A stretch of 56,682 nt of DNA, from NCBI GenBank assembly GCA_016782315.1, contig JADDOQ010000002.1, forward strand, positions 1 to 56,682. Reading direction: 5' to 3'. A program made the position numbers and the translations under genes. The notes below the pieces were generated by a model. It searched no databases. It saw only the letters and a list, made by a program, of their open reading frames with translations, and was not told where the DNA came from. This DNA is from Nitrososphaeraceae archaeon (GTDB lineage: Archaea > Thermoproteota > Nitrososphaeria > Nitrososphaerales > Nitrososphaeraceae). The stretch's first letter is position 1. Every line of letters starts with the position of its first letter. Shown here piece after piece: positions 28,149-38,610 of this stretch.

Positions 28149-30278
28149 TTATGGTTCTCTAATATTTTCAATTGCCTCCAGTAGCGCTTCGTTTTCTATT
28201 GGCTTGCGAAGAAACAAATTGTTAGGTATAATTTCACGGTTATTGTCTGGACTGATTTCGCCAGCAGTGAGAAAACAAACTTTCACTTTGTCATCCATTT
28301 TTCTTATTTCGTCATAAAGTTCAAAGCCACTCATATGTGGCATTTTTATATCTAGGAGTATCAGGTTGTATATGTTTTTTTTGTATTCTTTTAGTGCATC
28401 TAACGGATTACTAAATGCATTAACAATACACCCATTCTCTTCTAAAACTTTTTTTAGTGTTATGTTAATATCAAGATCATCATCTACTAATAATATCTTC
28501 TTGATATCGCCATATTTTGAAAACTCGGGATGAATAAACTTCATAATGTTTTTTTGCTCCTTTGGAATGTGAAAATAATCAAATGGTTTCAAAGACTGTT
28601 CATTAAATATTGGAAGAGTAAAGTAAAAGGTAACACCTTTTCCATTTTCATTATCCTCAAACCACAACTTGCCCCCATGTGATTCAATAATATTCTTTGA
28701 TATGAATAGCCCCAAGCCAGTCCCACCGTAAGAGCCTGTAGCAAATTTTTCAAACAGTTTTTTCCTTAATTCCGCATTTATACCAGAACCTTGATCCCGT
28801 ACGCTGATAATAACAAATCTTTGTTTTTCATTTTGGTGGTGGGTTTTTTGATGTTGTAAACCGTCCTCATCATCTTCAATTATTTTTAGATCTATATGGA
28901 TAAATTTTATGCCCTCTTCTGCCTCCCCGATACTTGATTTATTTGCATTACTCAAAAGGTTCGACAATACTTGGCTGATTCGGGTTTTGTCGGCTTCTAC
29001 AATGATTGGATCATAGTTATGGGTTTGCCCCTTGGCTTTGTAAATTAATTTCACAGAAGGCAACAATTCCCCCGCCCCCCTTATGCCGCCATTCTCAAAA
29101 TCAGAAATAGTGCTTGAAACAACATCACAAATATTGAACTTTTCTACCTTTAGGTTCAAGGTGTTACTTTCTATTTTCGATACATCCAAAATGTCTTCAG
29201 CAAGACGTTGCAGTTTTTTTGCATTTCTATAAATCACTTCAGCCATCTTTCGGTTATCCGATCCTTTGTCGTTAGAAGAAACTAACATATCGGATAATCC
29301 TATTATGGGTTGAATAGGGGTTCGTAATTCATGAGCGGCCACATTTATAAACTCCTTTTGCATTTTTCCCGATTCTTTCAGCTTTTCATTTTGAACCCTC
29401 ACGTGATCACTGCTTTTTTTTAGTTCAACATTGTATTGCAAACTAGATACAGCAAGAGCCACAATATTAACAAAATATGCCGCATCCTTGAGTACATGTG
29501 CCATATTGTGCGCAGTATCAAAAGATGTTGCAGAGTATGACATAATTATCTGGGAAAATATATCTAACGTGAGATAACCGACTAATCCCTTATAGAAAAG
29601 ATCCTTTTGTTTGTACAATTGCTTTTTATAGAAAAAGAACAAAGCAACTGAAAATAATATAAGGGGTGGAATTTCATAAGGCCTGTGCAAAGAGTAATCA
29701 TCTATTACACTTGCGGGCAAGATCAGGAAAATAGAGGCCAAAGCAATCCCAATAGAAAACAAAGAGAGAAGTATTAGATAATACAGTATTCTTTTTTGTA
29801 ACTTCTTGTTTGCCTTTTTTTGCTCAATTTGCTCTTCTTCTGATTGGCATAGTTCGCTTTCCCATTTTGACAAAGTCGAATATTTTATTATTGCGATGGC
29901 CAATAGGGTGCTTAGAAATATCCTCCCTGCAAACCAGGTTTGCGGAATAAAATACTTAATGAACATGGGGTCGCTGATTGCAACATAGGATATTATTACG
30001 TGTAGCAAATCAATTAGGGCACTAACAAGAAAACCCATTCCTATGAAAAGACTAAAGACATCATTTAACGTGCGGGCACGCGAAATATAATAAAACGACA
30101 AAACCACACCAAATACCACTGCAAATAACTCTATGTAGAAATGATGAACTGTGGATGTTACCCAAAGGTAAGGATTAGCGGCAAAAAAGGCAATTATTGT
30201 TAAAGGGATTGCGGGCAGAATGGTATATTTAAAAATAATTTCATGTTTATGATAAAGAGATGAAAAATTAAGAGACAA
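28149..30278 (-). CDS. MASE3-type hybrid histidine kinase with receiver
   Basis: 709 aa. The N-terminal ~280 residues are a seven-to-eight-helix membrane sensor like MASE3 (YLWVTSTVHHFYIELFAVV, ALIDLLHVIISY). A short coiled linker leads to HisKA with H316 (AAHELRTPIQP), then HATPase with N box LSNLLSNAN, G1 VRDQGSGIN, F box FEKFATG and G2 GTGLGLFIS. Residues ~594-709 are a receiver with Asp643 (LLDIKMP) and Lys692. All catalytic positions are present, so this is the one intact member of the kinase family in the window. TTG start. It is ~110 bp upstream of the channel gene; coupling of channel and kinase is possible. Confidence 0.93.
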   Translation of the reverse strand: MSLNFSSLYHKHEIIFKYTILPAIPLTIIAFFAANPYLWVTSTVHHFYIELFAVVFGVVLSFYYISRARTLNDVFSLFIGMGFLVSALIDLLHVIISYVAISDPMFIKYFIPQTWFAGRIFLSTLLAIAIIKYSTLSKWESELCQSEEEQIEQKKANKKLQKRILYYLILLSLFSIGIALASIFLILPASVIDDYSLHRPYEIPPLILFSVALFFFYKKQLYKQKDLFYKGLVGYLTLDIFSQIIMSYSATSFDTAHNMAHVLKDAAYFVNIVALAVSSLQYNVELKKSSDHVRVQNEKLKESGKMQKEFINVAAHELRTPIQPIIGLSDMLVSSNDKGSDNRKMAEVIYRNAKKLQRLAEDILDVSKIESNTLNLKVEKFNICDVVSSTISDFENGGIRGAGELLPSVKLIYKAKGQTHNYDPIIVEADKTRISQVLSNLLSNANKSSIGEAEEGIKFIHIDLKIIEDDEDGLQHQKTHHQNEKQRFVIISVRDQGSGINAELRKKLFEKFATGSYGGTGLGLFISKNIIESHGGKLWFEDNENGKGVTFYFTLPIFNEQSLKPFDYFHIPKEQKNIMKFIHPEFSKYGDIKKILLVDDDLDINITLKKVLEENGCIVNAFSNPLDALKEYKKNIYNLILLDIKMPHMSGFELYDEIRKMDDKVKVCFLTAGEISPDNNREIIPNNLFLRKPIENEALLEAIENIREP

Positions 30279-30903
30279 TTGACAACTGCTGTTTTAACCC
30301 ATATCTCCCGAAAAACGGAGTCCGAGACAAATATAATAAAAGTGCGATCAGAAGGAGAGATAAATAAATCATAATATAATAAGCCATATTAAGAATGCAT
30401 GGAAAACCATCAATGGTCATTCTTGATAATGGGTTGTTTATCATGTTATTGGCTATTAATAACACACACATTATCGTAGGATATAAAAATTTCTGATGTT
30501 TTTTACAATTATTGGCAACATTAACTTAATAGCAATTATCATAAGATCCATTATTATGACAAAATTAAATAGTATTTTGCAAACAAAGCACAATAATATA
30601 AACAATTTAATTAATTTAAATTAATGAGGGTTAGGAAATTGACATATTGTTTACGGATAATCAATGAATTCACAAATAAACACCATCCAAAGACGAATCA
30701 TTAAAAACACAATGTCTGTAAATGCCATAATATCATGTCCTATCGCGCAAGATTATTCCGTCACAAATAGCATCAAGTAAATGAAATAATCATCGTAATA
30801 TGGGTCAATTTCAACATATCAAAAGGCAACTATTAATGCTAATCATTATTACACAATGTTACACTGCGTAACATTTTTAATTATGTTGTGGCTATCTACA
30901 TGA
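30279..30903. other. Intergenic, no gene called
   Basis: About 620 bp between divergent genes. A 67-codon minus-strand frame (30268-30471) with one hydrophobic stretch overlaps the kinase start by 11 nt; it is more likely upstream spacer than a gene. Confidence 0.4.
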
Positions 30904-31125
30904 ATGGAGAGCATTATAACTTCCATTAGACAATTGCTTGATGAATTAGAAGAAAAGATACAAATGATTCCTAAGGATCAGCAAATCCACAACTCTAAAT
31001 ATAAAGACATTGATGCAAACAGTCAGGATGATATCAAAGAGTATGTTAAAGAATTAATCAGGGAAATAAACAATCTAAAGGAAAACAAAAACAATCGAAA
31101 TAAGGATATCCAATATGGTGAATAG
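30904..31125 (+). CDS. Small helical hypothetical protein
   Basis: 73 aa, highly charged and helical: ITSIRQLLDELEEKIQMIPK with heptad spacing, then DDIKEYVKELIREINNLKENKNNRNK. No Cys or membrane segment. A small coiled-coil partner protein is the likeliest shape. Start ATG 30904 (another ATG four bases earlier is out of frame). Confidence 0.6.
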   Translation: MESIITSIRQLLDELEEKIQMIPKDQQIHNSKYKDIDANSQDDIKEYVKELIREINNLKENKNNRNKDIQYGE

Positions 31126-31312
31126 GCAAACAAGTTATCAACAACACATATCCGCCATTAGGAAAAACTTTGTTTGACTATATGAAATTAAAGGAAAACA
31201 AATTATTGAGACAAATAAACTCAAATGAAAGAGGTCCATAACAATAGTAAAACACCATTTGCTCTCTATAACATACAATATTTCGGCTCTCAATAAATAA
31301 TGTTGGTCTTAT

Positions 31313-32056
31313 TTATAGTAAACCGTACGCAGGTATTGCAGCACCGTTTATTATTTTTGAATTATCTGAGGAAAGGAACAAAATTACTTTGGACAGGTCT
31401 TCTAGCTTTATCCATTTTGAAAAGTCCGCATTAGGCATATCCTTTCTGTTAGATTCTGTATCCAATATTGTGGGCAATATGCAATTTATATTAATATTTG
31501 ATTTCTTCACTTCCTGATATGCAGATTCTACAAACCTAATCAGCCCCGCCTTTGATGCAGCATAAGCAGAATCATACCCATTGGAAACTAAGCCGGTTTT
31601 AGAAGCAACATGGACTAATTTTCCATAATTATTTGCGACCATCACAGGAATCACGTGTTTGCTAATTAAAAATGCAGATTTTAGGTTAATGCTAATCATC
31701 TTATCCCATTCCGATTCATCTAGCTGTGTAACGCTTTTACCTCCAATGTATGAACCAACTACGTTGATTAATGCATGAATTTGGCCATGCCTTTCAACAA
31801 TATTTGAAATCGATCTCTTTGTTTCGTCATCTCTCGTTACGTCTACTTTTGTGAATTCTATTGTGGTGGACATGTTTAATGGCCGTTCAAACAAATTACC
31901 CAGTTCTGTTTTTAACTCCAGCATCTCTTTTTCTGATCTATAAGTAACGACTATTGTTTTAGAATTGTAGTTCAAAAAAGATTTTGTTAAAACTCTCCCT
32001 AAGGCTCCTGTCCCTCCTGTTATTACAATAACCTTATCTGAAAAATCATATTTCAC
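31313..32056 (-). CDS. Short-chain dehydrogenase/reductase
   Basis: 247-aa NAD(P)-dependent oxidoreductase of the classical SDR type. Cofactor motif TGGTGALG (13-20), structural NVVGSY (~98-103), and catalytic tetrad Asn124, Ser152, Tyr165, Lys169 (YAASK) are all present. No Asp or Arg after strand 2 is clear enough to choose NAD or NADP (YRSEKE suggests NADP). Substrate unknown. Start ATG 32056. Confidence 0.92.
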   Translation of the reverse strand: MKYDFSDKVIVITGGTGALGRVLTKSFLNYNSKTIVVTYRSEKEMLELKTELGNLFERPLNMSTTIEFTKVDVTRDDETKRSISNIVERHGQIHALINVVGSYIGGKSVTQLDESEWDKMISINLKSAFLISKHVIPVMVANNYGKLVHVASKTGLVSNGYDSAYAASKAGLIRFVESAYQEVKKSNININCILPTILDTESNRKDMPNADFSKWIKLEDLSKVILFLSSDNSKIINGAAIPAYGLL

Positions 32057-32584
32057 ATTATCAGTTATCTAATGTAGTGAATTTACTTTTCGTTTGGTTT
32101 GTAAAACTTTAAGTCGATTGTATTGTTACAAAAACCTATGCATGGCCTATTTTAATTTTTTTAGGACTTCTGTCTGTAACGGATAAAACAGCATACTGTT
32201 TAAATAGTCAAAATACTAGACAAAAAAAACATTGACAGCCCTATTACAAAATATCAATCCATATTATCCATTGTTGTAGAAACAATTCAAATTGGCAAAT
32301 ACCGATTATTTGCAAATACATGAAACACTGGAGAATTTAAACCTGAAAAACGGTTTTTGAAAATCTAGCCAACACATATTAAACAAATTGAGACAATTGT
32401 GGCGAGTCTATTTTTTTTAGGATTGCATAATATTAAACCAAATACATACAGTCAATTTTTTTGTTTTTTGTGGAGATCGTAAAAGAGGAAGGTCAATTGT
32501 AAATTTTGGCAGAGCAATTGATTGATAATTACCTTTATAGTATTCACTGTGCCATAATCAAATAAAAAATATAGAAACTAAATG
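32057..32584. other. Intergenic, no gene seen
   Basis: About 530 bp, AT-rich, between two genes read leftward. It should contain the SDR promoter. Confidence 0.45.
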
Positions 32585-34693
32585 CTATAATGAAATGTTG
32601 TTGGTGGGAAGTGAGATAAGGAAGTTATCCTTACAGATGTGTTTAGACATTTCTCTTATGACAACATCCTTTTCATTGGCATTGATCATTGACAGTATCC
32701 ATTGATCGTTGCTGGAAACTTTTTTATCATCAATTGCTGTATCCGAGAGATTCGCTATTGCTTTCCTTATCTCCTCATAGGCATTAGCAATATCATCAGA
32801 AGAAGAAAATTTGATGACCATCTGCTTGAATTTAGATACAAGATCTTTACGCAATTCTTCTATGTGCCTGAACCTGGCCCATTTAATGTAGGAATTGCAA
32901 TCCAATGTCCCCTGGTGTTGCAAATCCCATTCCATTTTAACAGATTCTGCAATCTTTGCTTGCAAAAGACTTACTCGGGCATACTTGAATTCGTTTGGAT
33001 CTTCAGAGCTATATGCATAGCAAAGATAATCATGATTTGGCAAAAATCGCTCTGAATCTATCCTTTGGTTTATTTCCTCAATCAACAATTCCTTATTTCC
33101 TGTGTGCACGGCATCTAATGCCCATCTTCTATACACCTCAGCATTTACAACGTTATTAAATAAGTTATAGTCATATCCTAATCTGACAACGGATGAGATA
33201 ATAGCGGTATAAACGTCAGCTTTATCTATATCGGCAGCAAGGCCAGAAATTAGTTGATTTACCTTTGTTTTCAATTCATTTCGTAATTCCAAATGCGTAT
33301 GAAATTGTGCCCATTCTATATGATCTGCAATAAACGGATTGTTACCAAAAGGATCATGGAAACCGATTTTTTTCGTATTTGCAAGGTGTGCCAAGAATAC
33401 TGAGACATAGGCATACTTTCTATCGTTTCTATCGTTTGCATCTTTGGCATAGAGCAAAGGGTTTTTTTCCTCGTTCTCACTGAGAATAATTGCAGACATT
33501 TGTATTACTTGATAAGGATTCCAGGTAGATAGTGTAAAGTATATTTTTGTGTAACGCCCCTTTACACCGGTAGCATACGGAGCCATTTGATAAGGTCCGT
33601 ACCCATAACCTAAATCAAAAGGATTGGTCTGATCATCTCTTTCTTCATCAACAAGGCTGTCCTGTCCTAGTTGGTGTACAAAACGCCTATAACCGTCAGC
33701 AGGGTCAAATACAATCTTTGTAGCATGCCAGGGTCCCCAGGGGTCATCTGCGAGGCGAACAACAATACCGTTTGTATTGCACAAGTCGCAGTTGTAAAGC
33801 AAAATCCATTTGTCAAGATAATAATTCCACCTAATTGATAACTCACCGATACAACTAGCTGAAAACAAAGGTATGGCCGAGGGTTCATCTGATTGCCATA
33901 TTGGCCTGCCCGAGTCTTTGTTAAAACCAGCATAGTATCTGATTGAGGACTGGTCTTCAATCTCATCTAAAGGCATAAAGGCAAGATAAATATCGCTTTG
34001 ACGATATTTTCCAGTTCCCCACAAAAGCAGGCCTTTGCCTGTAGTTTTTGGCAATCCCCGAATTTTATCGCTATCAATTATTTGCGCTGAAATATGGATA
34101 AACTTGTCGGTGGATAGAGTATACAGCGAATTTCCAAAATTATACCCACCATCAACAGATTTTGTCAAAACTGACCGCCGTGGCAGAATTCTCCTATTTG
34201 GATTCAAATCAGTAACAAAAAATACATACATATCATCACCTATAGTAATGCCTTCAATAGGGTGCTCTGCTGTAAGTTGGGAAATATCATCAACAAGCGG
34301 TGGACTAGAATTGAATACAAGTGAAATTCCATCATATGCACGATCACTTGTCGTATACGCTATGGCATCATAATCGGTTTCATCTTCATTGTAGGGGGCC
34401 CCTGGCATAGCTGATTTAGGTAGGCCTTCTGATGGCCCTCTTCTTGTGGTATCACCAAAAAGAAAATAAAGCTTCCCATTATATGGAAAAGAAACTCCCA
34501 AGTCAGTTCCATATACACTGTACTTTGATGATGTTTGATTTAAGGTCTTTTTGTTTGTTTCAGGATCAACATCCCCCGTCAATTGGGATACTTTCCGTGT
34601 CCCATATAATTTGGGAGGTCCGGGGTTTCCAACACACAGTGGATTATAACTCTCTGCAAAAGTCTTTCGTAAACTAAATTTTTCACTAAACAT
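32585..34693 (-). CDS. DUF4185 beta-propeller protein with duplicated C-terminal module
   Basis: 702 aa. Residues ~20-410 match DUF4185, a five-bladed propeller related to glycoside hydrolase families that handle anhydro-galactose or arabinose units: GTDLGVSFPYNGKLYFLFGD, YNYYLDKWILLY-like blades, then YGPYQMAPYATGVKG and FTLSTWNPYQV. After residue ~425 there are two copies of a helical module with WA-[QR]-F-[HR] at its centre (HIEWAQFHTHLELRNEL 458-474 and YIKWARFRHIEELRKDL 602-618, 144 apart). No signal peptide, so it may be cytoplasmic, which is odd for a glycosidase-like fold. Substrate unknown. Confidence 0.85.
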   Translation of the reverse strand: MFSEKFSLRKTFAESYNPLCVGNPGPPKLYGTRKVSQLTGDVDPETNKKTLNQTSSKYSVYGTDLGVSFPYNGKLYFLFGDTTRRGPSEGLPKSAMPGAPYNEDETDYDAIAYTTSDRAYDGISLVFNSSPPLVDDISQLTAEHPIEGITIGDDMYVFFVTDLNPNRRILPRRSVLTKSVDGGYNFGNSLYTLSTDKFIHISAQIIDSDKIRGLPKTTGKGLLLWGTGKYRQSDIYLAFMPLDEIEDQSSIRYYAGFNKDSGRPIWQSDEPSAIPLFSASCIGELSIRWNYYLDKWILLYNCDLCNTNGIVVRLADDPWGPWHATKIVFDPADGYRRFVHQLGQDSLVDEERDDQTNPFDLGYGYGPYQMAPYATGVKGRYTKIYFTLSTWNPYQVIQMSAIILSENEEKNPLLYAKDANDRNDRKYAYVSVFLAHLANTKKIGFHDPFGNNPFIADHIEWAQFHTHLELRNELKTKVNQLISGLAADIDKADVYTAIISSVVRLGYDYNLFNNVVNAEVYRRWALDAVHTGNKELLIEEINQRIDSERFLPNHDYLCYAYSSEDPNEFKYARVSLLQAKIAESVKMEWDLQHQGTLDCNSYIKWARFRHIEELRKDLVSKFKQMVIKFSSSDDIANAYEEIRKAIANLSDTAIDDKKVSSNDQWILSMINANEKDVVIREMSKHICKDNFLISLPTNNISL

Positions 34694-34846
34694 GCCGCTT
34701 TTTACCTTTTTATTAATTGATTTGCGATGAGAATATAATTGTCTTGATTCATCAAAAGATATTGCGCAATATACCTTAATAGCTATTGCATCATTTTAAG
34801 CAAACCAAATACAATGTTTTATACTTTGTTTTATATGTTTCAGTTA

Positions 34847-34999
34847 ATGAGTGAAGATATCCAAAATCAAGACAAGGCAATAGAAAAGATTCATCGGGAA
34901 GAAAATTTGGATGATAATGAAAACTATTATAACATGGACAGATCGTTAAGCGATAGCGACTTAAGTGAAGAGGAAGAAGAGAATTCGCCTCCACCATAA
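34847..34999 (+). CDS. Small acidic hypothetical protein
   Basis: 50 aa from ATG 34847 (an upstream ATG at 34814 gives 61 aa). TATA-like TTTTATAC near 34816-34823 would start transcription close to 34847, so the shorter form is favoured. Acidic: EDIQNQDKAIEKIHREENLDD, then a Ser/Asp repeat SLSDSDLSEEEEE ending PPP. Probably disordered. No family. Confidence 0.5.
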   Translation: MSEDIQNQDKAIEKIHREENLDDNENYYNMDRSLSDSDLSEEEEENSPPP

Positions 35000-35486
35000 A
35001 ATAAATTTAACTAATATTAGATAATTTTTTTATTAAATAATAATCCAAAGTCTAAAGATAATATAACATGTTTCACAAACATTTTGTAAACAACGTATTA
35101 TGATACAATAGATTTCAACATATTGCAATTTGATATAGGAAAAAATTGATTTTGACGAAAACACACAATCATGAAATAAACTAAAATTCCCATAATAAAT
35201 AACATTACTAAATACCAGTTCAATAAGGTGGTGTTTACTCATCTTCAGCATAGGGTAGGAATTATTATGCCCCAAACCACTCATTAATTAAGTGTTAATT
35301 GACATCGTTTCAAAAAACAATTACCCAAGAGTTCATTCACATATAAAGTCATAACCTAATGCAATAGATTAAATCAGCTCCAATAAAGAAACCCGACACA
35401 AAGCAAAATAGTTTCTGCAACAGATTACACATTAATATAAAACAGAAACATAATATCTAGGAAACCTTATCAAGAGATAAGTATTG
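35000..35486. other. Intergenic, no gene seen
   Basis: About 490 bp. A T-rich run at ~35025-35035 follows the upstream gene and may terminate it. Confidence 0.45.
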
Positions 35487-35990
35487 CTACCTTATGACTA
35501 ATACCGAACAATGAGCATATTTGACAACGTCTGAAGTCACGCTACCAACCAACATCTTCTTAAATCCTGTTACTCCCCTGCTACCAATCACAATTAAATC
35601 AACATTTTTTGATTCGGCATAGTCCACTATAGTCGCTGCAACAGATGTTTTACCTTCAATAATTTCTGTTTTAAAGTTTTTGATATCTGCATCACCATTA
35701 TCAATAGAATTACTTTGAACATATTTTTCTTTCACAATATTTATCCATTCTTCCGCTTTCTTTTTATCTTCATCAAATCTTTGGGAACCAAAGGATGGGG
35801 CCAAAACAGTTGAAGATAACAAATAAGGATATTTGTAAAAATCAATCACATGTATTGCGATTAGTTGAGATTTATTATTCTTGGCAATCTCAATCGCATC
35901 TTCTGCAGCATCCATTGAAGGTTTTGAGCCATCTATAGCAAGTAGAATTTTAGAAAAACCTTTTTCTTGGTCAGTCGCATCATCATTCAA
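35487..35990 (-). CDS. Universal stress protein (UspA family)
   Basis: 167 aa. The fold begins KILLAIDGSKPSMDAAEDAI and ends with the nucleotide-binding motif GSRGVTGFKKMLVGSVTSDVV (G-x2-G-x9-G-[ST]), so it should be an ATP-binding UspA-type protein. These dimers accompany stress responses; the target is unknown. Thaumarchaeal genomes carry many copies. It has a 12-residue N-terminal extension with charged residues. Monocistronic. Confidence 0.92.
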   Translation of the reverse strand: MNDDATDQEKGFSKILLAIDGSKPSMDAAEDAIEIAKNNKSQLIAIHVIDFYKYPYLLSSTVLAPSFGSQRFDEDKKKAEEWINIVKEKYVQSNSIDNGDADIKNFKTEIIEGKTSVAATIVDYAESKNVDLIVIGSRGVTGFKKMLVGSVTSDVVKYAHCSVLVIR

Positions 35991-36441
35991 TTTTATTATA
36001 TATTTAGCCTAATACTAATAAACTATTGTAATTTATATTGATTTAAACTTCTAGGCCAGTCCATTAGACAAGCAAAAAAAGACATTGATACAAAATGCCG
36101 ATATTGTATTTTTATTTATATCACTATCGATAAAAAAAAATATATATGCATATTTTCGATCGGTCTTTTCTCGCATCAGCCTAAATTGCAGAGTAGCCCT
36201 AAAAAGCGATAAAGGGACAATTTTAATTAATTGGATAAAATCATTGTCTTTTCATAAATCACGAATTACTAAGGAAATTGTTTAAATCAAAGTTATGAAA
36301 ACACGCCATAACAAATCATAATTACTTTCTTAATTTTATTCCCAAACATATCCAATATTCTCTAATATATATCGGATAATATGAAAAAAATTTCAAATAT
36401 TAACGCTTAAATACAATTATAACAACCTATAGGTATACTAA
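35991..36441. other. Intergenic, divergent promoters
   Basis: About 450 bp between divergent genes. A 66-codon plus-strand frame at 36085 has no domain. TA-rich blocks near 36365 and 36405 could be promoters. Confidence 0.45.
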
Positions 36442-38184
36442 TTGATTAGATTACCCTCATCATTCACCAAAAAACTTGGAAATGGGTTGAATAAAGGTAA
36501 TCGCCATAATGCAGTTACTGATACGATGGAAAATCCATTAGCCAAACCCTCTCACTGGTGGACTGAATTGTATCAGAGAGTTAAATTATTGCCATGGTGG
36601 CTAAAGTATAATGCAGGATATACTAGGGAATCAGAACTAAAGGATAAAATAATCCATCTCGCCTCGCAAATGAATTTAGAAAAAAAATGGGTAAAAAAGA
36701 TAGTTAGGCATGCCGTCTCAGAGTTCTCAAAGAACGGTCTTGGTCAAGATTATTATGGATATCACAACATAGATCATGAGCTAGAGGCCACATATTTTAC
36801 GCTGCTTTCAGCTAACAGCCACATTAGGCAAAACAACGGAGACAAAATCCCTTTTACTATGGAAGATATAAAATATCTTTTTGTTTCGGCCCTCTTCCAT
36901 GATTATGATCCAGCCAAACAATTTGATAAACCAAATGAGGAGTCTGTAGAATGGTTTTTAAGAAATGATCCAAAAATAATGAAGTTTATCGATATTATAG
37001 GGATTGATATAGACATTGTGATTGCCATCATATATAGAACCGCATATCCTTTCAAGGGAGACATAGCAAAAAACGCAATGAAAAGAATTGAGGACTTGCT
37101 TTCGATCAAAGACCAATTCAAAGGTGGAAAATATAATGATACAGGTAGTGACACAGATGCCAATTCAAAGGGAATGGAGCATTACATCCGTCTTGGATGG
37201 TTTTTGTCTGTTTGCGAGCGTATGGCTGGATATGCGTTGGGTGACTTTGAATATGCAAATAAATTAGCCAGAAGTAACGCACACGCGTTAGGTTGGCACC
37301 CTTCTGTCATAAACGAGGAGTCTGTGAAATATTTTGAAGCCATAAAACAGGAAAATGAAATGCTACAGTTTGTGTTAAAAGGCACACCCGATAAATTAAA
37401 AGAGAATTTCTTTAACAATATAGAATCTTTTCAAAAACTTTACGAAGAGGAAAAGAAAATAAGGAGTTTGACAAAAACGAGGGAAATTAGTTTTATTTGT
37501 AAAGTCGAGAACATTTCAGATGATCATAACAATGAGAATAGAATATCAAATCTTGACCCTGAGGTAAGAAATTGTGTTCTTAATATATATAACAAATTGC
37601 CAATTCCACTAAAGAGAGGGGAACAGCACTTTTTATCTTCGCTTTCCAATCCAAGTACAATTCTAATCACCCTTAGAATAAAAAAAGGGCAAAAATATCA
37701 TCACAACCAAAATGACAATGACGACAATAGTAAGGGCAACGGAAATGAGAGAGACAATACCATCAACATTGCAGAAGAGAACAATAATGCATATGAAAAT
37801 GACGCCATAGTTGGATATGTAAAGGGAGGGCCGATTGAGAAACAAACCCTAAGGCGTGGGACATTCGATGAGAATTATGGAAAGAAAAATACGGCATATA
37901 TGGAATGGATTTGTATAAAGCCAGGCTATTGGGGATCAACTGGTGGTCACCTCCTTAGGATGAATTTTCTGATTGAAGCAAAGAAGAGAGGCTACTCGTA
38001 CATAACCGGATACGTCCATAGGAATGTGATAATGAAAAGGAGAAGCAAGGGCGAAATCATACAAATAGTGCAGAAATATGATCCAGATAAACTGGATTAC
38101 TACAGGATTGACTTGAGCAAAATATCAGTCAACGATATAGCCGAAGAAGAGTCAGATGAATTTGCAATGGCAGTTTATCCCTAA
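36442..38184 (+). CDS. HD-domain hydrolase fused to a GNAT-like domain
   Basis: 580 aa, soluble. Residues ~85-320 are an HD-superfamily domain: His108 and His112 in YYGYHNIDHELEATYF, then HD (153-154) in VSALFHDYDPAKQF; the YHNxxH start recalls eukaryotic-type cyclic-nucleotide phosphodiesterases. After a charged linker with a long Asn/Asp/Gly insertion (~410-445), residues ~450-575 look like a GNAT acetyltransferase: AIVGYVKGGPIEK, AYMEWICIKPGYWGSTGGHLLRM (acetyl-CoA loop) and KKRGYSYITGYVHRN. The combination is unusual. A TTG start is used; an ATG at residue 29 is possible. No operon partner. Confidence 0.8.
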   Translation: MIRLPSSFTKKLGNGLNKGNRHNAVTDTMENPLAKPSHWWTELYQRVKLLPWWLKYNAGYTRESELKDKIIHLASQMNLEKKWVKKIVRHAVSEFSKNGLGQDYYGYHNIDHELEATYFTLLSANSHIRQNNGDKIPFTMEDIKYLFVSALFHDYDPAKQFDKPNEESVEWFLRNDPKIMKFIDIIGIDIDIVIAIIYRTAYPFKGDIAKNAMKRIEDLLSIKDQFKGGKYNDTGSDTDANSKGMEHYIRLGWFLSVCERMAGYALGDFEYANKLARSNAHALGWHPSVINEESVKYFEAIKQENEMLQFVLKGTPDKLKENFFNNIESFQKLYEEEKKIRSLTKTREISFICKVENISDDHNNENRISNLDPEVRNCVLNIYNKLPIPLKRGEQHFLSSLSNPSTILITLRIKKGQKYHHNQNDNDDNSKGNGNERDNTINIAEENNNAYENDAIVGYVKGGPIEKQTLRRGTFDENYGKKNTAYMEWICIKPGYWGSTGGHLLRMNFLIEAKKRGYSYITGYVHRNVIMKRRSKGEIIQIVQKYDPDKLDYYRIDLSKISVNDIAEEESDEFAMAVYP

Positions 38185-38490
38185 GTTTGATTGTCATTGG
38201 TTTTGTAAAACAAAATTCGATAATAAATTGCACGCACTATACTAATTGGGAATGGTGGCAATATTTTTTTGCATAATTGCAATTTTTAGTTATTATTATT
38301 TAGGCTAATTATACTTTATAATTGTCAATTTGAAAATTTCATGTCACAGCCAATTATAACAAGAGCATTGTCGTAAGCTATTTGATATATCCTAATAATC
38401 ATTTTTAGATTATTATATTTCTAAGATAATTGTATATAATCCATATTTGTTTAACAAATATTCATTTTAGATACAACCAGGCCTGTATAT
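38185..38490. other. Intergenic, no gene seen
   Basis: About 300 bp between the stops of convergent genes; nothing found. Confidence 0.4.
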
Positions 38491-38610
38491 TTAAGTCGGG
38501 TTTCCTTGGTCTTGAATTGTGTCAGAGCACCTACAGTTACAGCTTTCAATATGTTGCATAGAGTGATGATTGCCTTTTTGGCAGTTGTCGCATAATAGCA
38601 ATTTTGACAT
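38491..38610 (-). CDS. Mini Cys-rich zinc protein
   Basis: 39 aa from ATG 38610: KLLLCDNCQKGNHH, then HIESCNCRCSD. A CxxC pair, His-His and a CxCxC group can coordinate one or two zinc ions. Such short proteins are found in thaumarchaea. No SD was seen. Function unknown; the dense Cys pattern in an AT-rich region is unlikely by chance. Confidence 0.55.
   Translation of the reverse strand: MSKLLLCDNCQKGNHHSMQHIESCNCRCSDTIQDQGNPT

Noticed and set aside
30268-30471. 67-codon minus-strand frame with a hydrophobic stretch
   Set aside because: Overlaps the hybrid kinase start and shows no motif or good start site.
36085-36285. 66-codon plus-strand frame
   Set aside because: AT-driven composition and no domain; probably promoter spacer.
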